Of a stretch of 48,475 bases of DNA, positions 43,649 to 48,475 are shown one piece after another. Below the pieces are notes generated by a model. The model was not told the origin of the DNA, made no database searches, and worked only from the letters and a program-made list of their open reading frames with translations. A program made the translations under genes and the position numbers. This DNA comes from Clostridia bacterium. GTDB lineage: Bacteria > Bacillota_A > Clostridia > Christensenellales > Aristaeellaceae. The stretch spans positions 1-48,475 of the forward strand of contig JAFRJF010000213.1 in assembly GCA_017432405.1 (NCBI GenBank). The letters are read 5' to 3'. The first letter of the stretch is position 1. Every line of letters starts with the position of its first letter.

Positions 43649-43725
43649 GGCAACTTGTGGCCACTATATATTTACCCTTATACAGTTCCCTATAGGGGGT
43701 AAAATATAAGTGGCCACAAGTTGCC
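43649..43725. repeat. 77-bp long inverted repeat at the end of the phage remnant
   Basis: GGCAACTTGTGGCCACT is repeated exactly in inverse orientation (AGTGGCCACAAGTTGCC, ending at 43725), and the inner parts (TATATTTACCC / GGGTAAAATATA) pair imperfectly. Each arm contains the palindrome GTGGCCAC. It lies 25 bases after the helicase stop. There is no T run. Confidence 0.85.
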
Positions 43726-43750
43726 CCAGGCCTATGGATCAAGGGTAAAC

Positions 43751-45298
43751 CTACGAAGCCTCCCTCCTGATCCGGTAGCCGACGAGCACCGTGGTATTTT
43801 CGCCGCCGTCGGACGGCCTGCCCCGGTCGATGGTCGCCCGGCCCGCCAGCAGGCCCTTGAAGTTCCGGGTGTTCTCGGCGTGGAAGCCGTTCTCCTGGCA
43901 CCAGCCCTGATAGCAGCGGTACACCTCGCTGATTCGCGTCAGTGTCTGGGGCACGGTCTCCAGGCATTCCTCCATGAACAGGGCCAGCTTGTCGCTGTTG
44001 CGCTCGTATTCCGACGTGGCGGCGCGCACGACATACGGCTCGGCGAAGCCCTCCTTTTCCAGCATCCCCAGGCCTTCGATGCACCAGTTCAGTATGCCGC
44101 TGAGATGCTCCGGGCGGGCAAACAGGTCCTTCAATCCCCGGTCCCGCTCCTGCTGACCAAAGTGGCGGTTGAACGGGATCGTCTTGACCCGCCCCGATGT
44201 AAACAGGGTCTGGTCGGTGATCTGGGGCAGGTAGTTGGTGTTGATGAACATCTTGAACTGCGGCCTGTATTCGAAGCTGTTCTCATGCAGGAACCGCGCG
44301 GTGACGGTGTCGTTGCCCGTCAGGGATTTCACCAGCGCCGCCGACAGCGTCAGCTTCTTGTCGGGCTCGGAGATGTTCACGAACCGCGCGCCGTTCAGCC
44401 GGGCCACGTCCTCGCTGGGCGCGTTGCTGTTCATCTGGAATTTGGCGCCGATGGTCTCCGGCCTGGCCGTCCGGCCATAGTCGCCCATGAGCCTGAGGAA
44501 CGTCTCCATGGCGGTGCCCTTGCCGTTGCGGGTGGTCGCGCCGTAGAGTATGAACAGGCATTCGTACCGGGTATCGCCGGTCAGGGCGTAGCCCAGCGCC
44601 TTTTGCAGGTAGACGCCCTTCTCCCAGGCGTCTGCGGCGGCGTCGGCATCCCGAACCAGGTCGCCGGTCTCCGCCGCGCCCATGATCTCCTGGACGAATT
44701 TCTCCCAGCGCTCGCACCTTGCCTGCGGATCATATTCGGCCCCGCTGAGCATCGTGAGCAGGTCCCCTGCGCGATGCTCCCGGAATTGGCCCGTGCGCAG
44801 GTTCAGCGTTCCGTTGAGACAGTTGAACAGGAAGGGATCGCGGTCAAAGTCCGCCACCCCGAGGCAGTAGACGCCGGAGGCGTCCTTCAGGATCGTCTCC
44901 CTCGTCCGGCGGGTGTGCCAGTGGGCGGCCCGTTTCAGGCAGGAATTCCTCTGCGACGTATCGGTGATTTCCGAGGCCAGCAGGAGCAGCAGCATTGCCA
45001 GCTGCTTGCAGAGTTCCATGGATTTCAGCCCGCCGGGATCGGCGCGCCAGGCCTTGCCGTCGTAGACGTACCAGCACTTGCGCTCGCTGACGAAACGCGC
45101 CGTTTCCCTGTAGAAATCGGCGAAGAGGTAGCCGTTGCCGATGTCGCTGTTGGAATAGCGCTCGACGCTCCAGGGGTTCATGTCGCGCAGGCGGTTCATG
45201 TCGCAGGCGCGCTCGGGCGACAGGCCCAGCGCCAGGTTCCTGGCGAAGTCATCCTCCTCCAGCAGTTTTGTGAGTTCCCGAATCTCTTCTTCCTTCAT
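43751..45298 (-). CDS. Phage/plasmid primase-helicase, D5/P4 family (SF3 helicase)
   Basis: 515 residues. The N-terminal D5_N-like region (residues 60-200; GNGYLFADFYRETARFV, FNCLNGTLNLRTG) precedes an SF3 helicase core: Walker A YGATTRNGKGTAMET, where NGKGT stands for the usual NGKST, Walker B-like RFVNISEPDKKLTL, and motif C FKMFINTNYLPQITD, followed by IPFNRHF. A helical C-terminal region with IRRE end follows. Such proteins unwind DNA at replication origins of prophages and satellites. Its start overlaps the primase stop by four bases. Confidence 0.92.
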   Translation of the reverse strand: MKEEEIRELTKLLEEDDFARNLALGLSPERACDMNRLRDMNPWSVERYSNSDIGNGYLFADFYRETARFVSERKCWYVYDGKAWRADPGGLKSMELCKQLAMLLLLLASEITDTSQRNSCLKRAAHWHTRRTRETILKDASGVYCLGVADFDRDPFLFNCLNGTLNLRTGQFREHRAGDLLTMLSGAEYDPQARCERWEKFVQEIMGAAETGDLVRDADAAADAWEKGVYLQKALGYALTGDTRYECLFILYGATTRNGKGTAMETFLRLMGDYGRTARPETIGAKFQMNSNAPSEDVARLNGARFVNISEPDKKLTLSAALVKSLTGNDTVTARFLHENSFEYRPQFKMFINTNYLPQITDQTLFTSGRVKTIPFNRHFGQQERDRGLKDLFARPEHLSGILNWCIEGLGMLEKEGFAEPYVVRAATSEYERNSDKLALFMEECLETVPQTLTRISEVYRCYQGWCQENGFHAENTRNFKGLLAGRATIDRGRPSDGGENTTVLVGYRIRREAS

Positions 45299-45943
45299 TT
45301 CTTTCCTCCCTTTTCGCCGGCCCGTAAAGGGCCTCCCTCCCTGACATGTTCATAGAATTCCGCCAGCGTCATGCCGTCCAGCATGGCCAGCTGGTCCTGG
45401 GCGATCGACTGCTCCTGCAGGGCGCGCCGCCACTGCATGTCGTCCAGCACGGCGTCCCAGTCGGCCTTCGATGACGCCATCTGCATGATGATCTCCTGGG
45501 CGCTTCGCATCCGTTCGAGCAGGCCGTCCGCCTGCTTCTCCCGCATCCCGTCCAGGCGCTTCGCCAGGGCCCGGGCATCCGCCCTTGTCGGCCCATAATG
45601 GGCCTCCCTCCGGCGGTCGGAACGCGGCGAAGGCGCGCGCTTGCGGCGCTTTCCCTCGTCGTATTGGAAGCCGAAGTCCCGGCAAACCTGCCGGGCGGCC
45701 TCCAGGTTAGTCAGGTTCAACGCCTTGCCATACAGGGCGATGGCGTCGCCGTGGGCGTTGCAGCCGAAGCAGTAGAAGCCGCCGCTGCCGGGATAGAGGC
45801 ACATGGACGGCGTGCGCTCGGCATGAAAAAGGCAGCAGGTATAAGCCCTGCTGCCGGATCGACGGATGCGTAAGCCAAGCCGCTGGGCTGCCTGGACGCA
45901 ATCCGCCTGCCGCGCCGCCTCAAAAACAGTGGTCGTGGTTCAT
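45295..45943 (-). pseudogene. CHC2 zinc-finger primase-type protein with disrupted start
   Basis: The protein has a CHC2 zinc finger: CCLFHAERTPSM then FYCFGCNAHGDAIALY, with Cys, His, Cys, Cys ligands in the DnaG order. It continues with RQVCRDFGFQYDEGKRRK and a helical C-terminal region. No start codon exists in this frame upstream of the zinc finger; the frame runs back to a stop overlapping ATGA at 45940-45943. If one A is removed from ATGAACC, ATG ACC ACG... opens the complete 215-residue protein behind an AAGGGGGG ribosome site. An internal ATG at 45804 would lose the first two zinc ligands. A one-base insertion or sequence error is the simplest reading. Confidence 0.82.
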
Positions 45944-45953
45944 CCCCCCTTCC

Positions 45954-45983
45954 CAAAAATCAAGGCCGCCTCGAAAGGCAGCC
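45954..45983 (-). terminator. Terminator ending the GH43-GNAT unit
   Basis: Minus-strand GGCTGCC-TTTCGA-GGCGGCC stem (one G-U) followed by TTGATTTTTGG. It lies between the GNAT gene with its repeat and the primase. Confidence 0.75.
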
Positions 45984-46057
45984 CTATTATATTAATACCA
46001 CACCAAAAGTGTTTTTTCGTGTCGAGTTTATCATTTCCCGATATTTTTTCAATCTGA

Positions 46058-46110
46058 ACACGTTGGGGCAGTTCTCTGACGCTCAACACAGAGAACCGTC
46101 CCCGTGTGTT
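46058..46110. repeat. REP-like inverted repeat with CAGAGAACCGTCCCC motif
   Basis: ACACGTTGGGGCAGTTCTCTG pairs imperfectly with CAGAGAACCGTCCCCGTGTGT. The core CAGAGAACCGTCCCC is, to my knowledge, a widespread bacterial repeat in many Firmicutes and Proteobacteria, often linked to REP-associated transposases. A weaker relative (CACAGAACCGTCCCACGGG) is at about 9568-9586. Confidence 0.7.
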
Positions 46111-46643
46111 CCCCCGTCGCCAATCTCCAGCTCATACATGCTGAAGGGAATGGTGCCGGTGGTGGGATAGGTCAGCTCAAAATCCCCGCGCCATTCAAAG
46201 CCAAAGCCCTCATAGAGCCTTCTCCCCGGCAGGTTCCAGGTCAGCGTATCCAGGCGGATCACCCTGTCCCCCTTCGACCGGCTCAGCGCCACCGCGCTTT
46301 CAAGCAGCGTCCTTCCAAGCCCCCTGCCCTGAAAATCGGGGTGGACCGCCAGCAGGTGAAGCACGCCCACCTGATCCGCCGCAGCCTCCCCGCGCCAGGG
46401 GACCCGGTCATACCCTTCCCCCTGCACGCGGTTCAGTATAAACGCCCCCGCGATCCGGCCCTCCTCCGCAGCGAGGCTCATCTGGGAACGGCTGATGGCC
46501 GAATGAATGACGTCCAGCGTGGGATAGACGCCCTTCTTCCAATAGGGGCAGTACGGCTGCCCCTGCATCCTGTCGATCAGGTCGTGATAAAAAGCCAGGA
46601 CGTCCTCATCCTCCCCGATGCGCGCTTGTCTTATGACCATCAT
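46083..46643 (-). CDS. GNAT-family N-acetyltransferase
   Basis: 186 residues from ATG 46643 (GGAGG eight bases upstream). Acetyl-CoA binding motif A is VGVLHLLAVHPDFQGRGLG RTLL (QGRGLG), and motif B is RLYEGFGFEW. The opening VIRQARIGEDEDVLAFYHDL is typical. The acceptor is unknown. The last ten residues (ending HGDGSLC) are encoded by the adjacent REP-like repeat. It is downstream of the truncated GH43 gene, 43 bases apart. Confidence 0.92.
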   Translation of the reverse strand: MMVIRQARIGEDEDVLAFYHDLIDRMQGQPYCPYWKKGVYPTLDVIHSAISRSQMSLAAEEGRIAGAFILNRVQGEGYDRVPWRGEAAADQVGVLHLLAVHPDFQGRGLGRTLLESAVALSRSKGDRVIRLDTLTWNLPGRRLYEGFGFEWRGDFELTYPTTGTIPFSMYELEIGDGGTHGDGSLC

Positions 46644-46686
46644 ATCCTCATCCTCCGAAAATGCGCTTCTGCCCTGAAAGCCCGCG

Positions 46687-48010
46687 CTACAGGCCCTTCG
46701 ACAGTTCAAATTCATACAGGCTGGCACAGCCGGAGCCCTTGAAGCGCAGGTAGATGGACTGTACGCCGTCCGGGATGGGCACGCGGCCCGGCCACCGCTT
46801 CCAGTCGTTGCTCTTGCCGACGGGAATGCTGCCCAGCGCCTCGCCGTCCGGGGCGCTCAGCACCTCGAACGCGCCCCGGCACCAGCCCCGGGTAGTGACG
46901 GCGGTCAGCGCGGCGGCCCTGCAGTCGAAGGACTTAAAGCCCGCCGTCGCGCCGGGATCCATGTTGGCGATGAAACCGTGCTGCGCCTCATCCCCGTCCT
47001 TCCCGTCCTGGGTGATATAGGGATACCTGGCGTCCAGCCGCTTGCCGGGCACGCCGGGGATGGGCGCATGATCCGCCTCACAGAAGAGATTGCAGGCGAT
47101 ATGCGCGCTCCAGACGCCCTCGCCCGGCAGCGGACCGCCGTTGGGGCCGCAGGAGGTGATTTCCACCTGGGGAATGGCCCCGTTCGGCAGCAGGCGAAAC
47201 GGCTCCATGCACGCCTGGCGGCTGAAGCTGTGGCCATTGGTGTGGCGGTGGTAGAACACAACCCACTTTCCGTTGATTTGCTCGATGCTGCCGTGGTTGT
47301 TGTCCGGACAAGCCATCAGCCTGTGCGCGGGCTTGTAGCGGTCGATGCCCGCGTCCACGTTGCTGACGATGGTGCCGCGATAGGCAAAGCCCTCCACGGG
47401 CGAGGCGCTGGTGGCGTAGCAGAGCTCATGGTGCAGCACGGAGGAATAGATAAAATAATAGAGCTCTCCGACCTTCCGAATGGACGCCGCCTCAAAGTAT
47501 TCATGCCCCTCGAACCCCGTGCCCGCGCTGTGGCTGAAGCTGGGGACGACGATTCGGGGCGCCTCGGCCACGGTCAGCATGTCGGGCATCAGCACCGTGA
47601 CCATGGCGCCTTCCCGCTCCGGGGCACTGTCCGGGCAGAAGCCGCCGTAGAGGTAAACCCTGTCACCCTCCACCAGCACGCCGGGGTCGAACATCGGCGC
47701 GTCGCCCTCGCGCCCGCCCAGCAGGCTGCCGTCCGGGTATTGGACATGGCCGTAAAAGCGATAGCGTCCGGCGGGCATGTCGCACACCGCCACGGACACG
47801 AAGGGCGAAGCGTCCAGCACGTAGTAGAGGTAATAGCGCCCGTCCGGCCCCCGGGCCACGTCCGGCGCATAGAGGCACTGGTCGCCGTCCACATTGCGCG
47901 GGTCGTCGCCCCGCCCGTAGATCACGCCCTCATACCGCCAATCGGTCAGATCATCCACCGGCGCGGACCAGCACACGTAATCGTTCAGGCAGAAGGCATG
48001 ATATCTGTCA
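46687..48010 (-). pseudogene. Glycoside hydrolase family 43 with CBM6-like domain, 5' end replaced by CRISPR array
   Basis: About 440 residues of a GH43 beta-propeller remain: HAFCLNDYVCWSAPVDDL, the general Asp in LYAPDVARGPDGRYYLYYVLD, FDPGVLVEGDRVYLYGGF, the catalytic Glu region HEYFEAASIRKVGELYYFIYS, and DNNHGSIEQINGKWVVFYHRH. The last 100 residues form a CBM6-like beta sandwich (FKSFDCRAAALTAVTTRG, SIYLRFKGSG). Such enzymes cleave arabinose or xylose side chains of plant polysaccharides. About 35-40 N-terminal residues including the first catalytic Asp are absent: coding sense ends at 48,005-48,010 exactly where the first CRISPR repeat begins, and the frame runs on through the repeats. 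Confidence 0.9.
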
Positions 48011-48475
48011 GGATCACCCCCGCGTGTGCGGGGACTACAGCGACTTTTCACAAGATCGACCATTGACAGTAGGATCACCCCCGCGTGTGCGGGGACTACG
48101 TTAACGTTGCAAAGCTGAACATAAAACCAATAGGATCACCCCCGCGTGTGCGGGGACTACCGAATTTGTCCTATGAAGCTGTGCGCTTTATCGGGATCAC
48201 CCCCGCGTGTGCGGGGACTACCCCCGGCGGGATTCCGGGGCGCGTACCTTGAAAGGGATCACCCCCGCGTGTGCGGGGACTACGCTTTATGTTGTGCTTT
48301 ACTGTACTTTGTCATAGGATCACCCCCGCGTGTGCGGGGACTACCAGCAGCCGGGAAACCGTCGGAGACGTTACAAGGGATCACCCCCGCGTGTGCGGGG
48401 ACTACAGCACATCAACCAGATTGCGAAGATCGGACAAAGGATCACCCCCGCGTGTGCGGGGACTACAAGGGAAGA
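48011..48475 (-). CRISPR. CRISPR array, type I-E-like, eight repeats, continues beyond window
   Basis: Eight identical 28-bp repeats (beginning GGATCACCCCC and ending GGGGACTAC) start at 48011, 48072, 48133, 48194, 48256, 48317, 48378 and 48439. Spacers are 33 bp, except the fourth at 34 bp. In reverse the repeat begins GTAGTCCCCGC with the GCGGGG hairpin and ends GGTGATCC, the type I-E form, so transcription is likely on the minus strand from a leader to the right of the window. No repeat is degenerate, and no cas gene or leader is visible. Confidence 0.98.

Noticed and set aside
48011..48078. Start codon of the GH43 gene at 48078
   Set aside because: That part of the frame (CSPRTRGGDP) is translated CRISPR repeat and spacer, not protein-coding sequence.

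Overview
The window looks like one contig of a GC-rich, Gram-positive-type (monoderm) Clostridia-like bacterium. The evidence is a LytR-CpsA-Psr protein, an MreB paralog, peptidoglycan-binding secreted proteins, strong TTGnnn-17-TATAAT promoters, AGGAGG ribosome sites, and secreted proteins with very similar 'MKKLL...ALAE' signal peptides. A Christensenellales-type lineage is my inference from that style; nothing in the window is a taxonomic marker. One stretch (about 21.1-26.7 kb) is clearly more AT-rich and looks acquired.

Layout: 1-2.1 kb is a patchwork of gene fragments (phage-structural-like piece, pfkB-family kinase lacking its N-terminus, two unidentified tails). 2.1-7.6 kb is a complete peptide ABC importer operon (binding protein, two permeases, two ATPases) on the minus strand with its own promoter. 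7.6-12.1 kb holds four secreted proteins on the minus strand, one combining SH3-like, Cys-pair zinc-ribbon-like repeats and two peptidoglycan-binding domains. 12.7-20.6 kb is a plus-strand operon: a secreted WG-repeat/phosphate-binding-like protein, a response regulator, a LytS-type histidine kinase and a very large Cache-domain MscS channel. I read this as one sensing-to-channel pathway.

20.6-26.8 kb is the acquired region: a transposase fragment, the C-terminal end of a type I restriction HsdR, a frameshifted protein of unknown function, then a cassette (methyltransferase-like protein, DUF1848 radical-SAM-like protein, broken serine recombinase). The cassette is bracketed by two 275-bp direct repeats, the second abutting the 3' end of a tRNA-Thr gene. 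26.9-33.3 kb is a minus-strand type IV pilus-like operon (transglutaminase, PilC/GspF, small pseudopilin-like proteins, PilT-like ATPase, Hpt protein, BTAD/SARP regulator). A diguanylate cyclase is transcribed divergently from it.

34.6-43.6 kb is mostly housekeeping: M18 aminopeptidase, YgjP-type metallopeptidase, MreB-like protein, HAD phosphatase, LCP protein, an OmpR-type two-component pair (kinase frameshifted) and a secreted PrsA/SurA-like foldase. 43.6-46.0 kb is a phage/plasmid replication remnant (CHC2 primase plus D5/P4-type helicase) beside a large inverted repeat. 46.0-48.0 kb carries a GNAT acetyltransferase and a 5'-truncated GH43-CBM6 glycosidase, whose reading frame runs directly into an eight-repeat type I-E-like CRISPR array reaching the right edge. 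No cas genes are in the window.

All homology statements are from recognition of motifs by eye. No database search or folding program was run.
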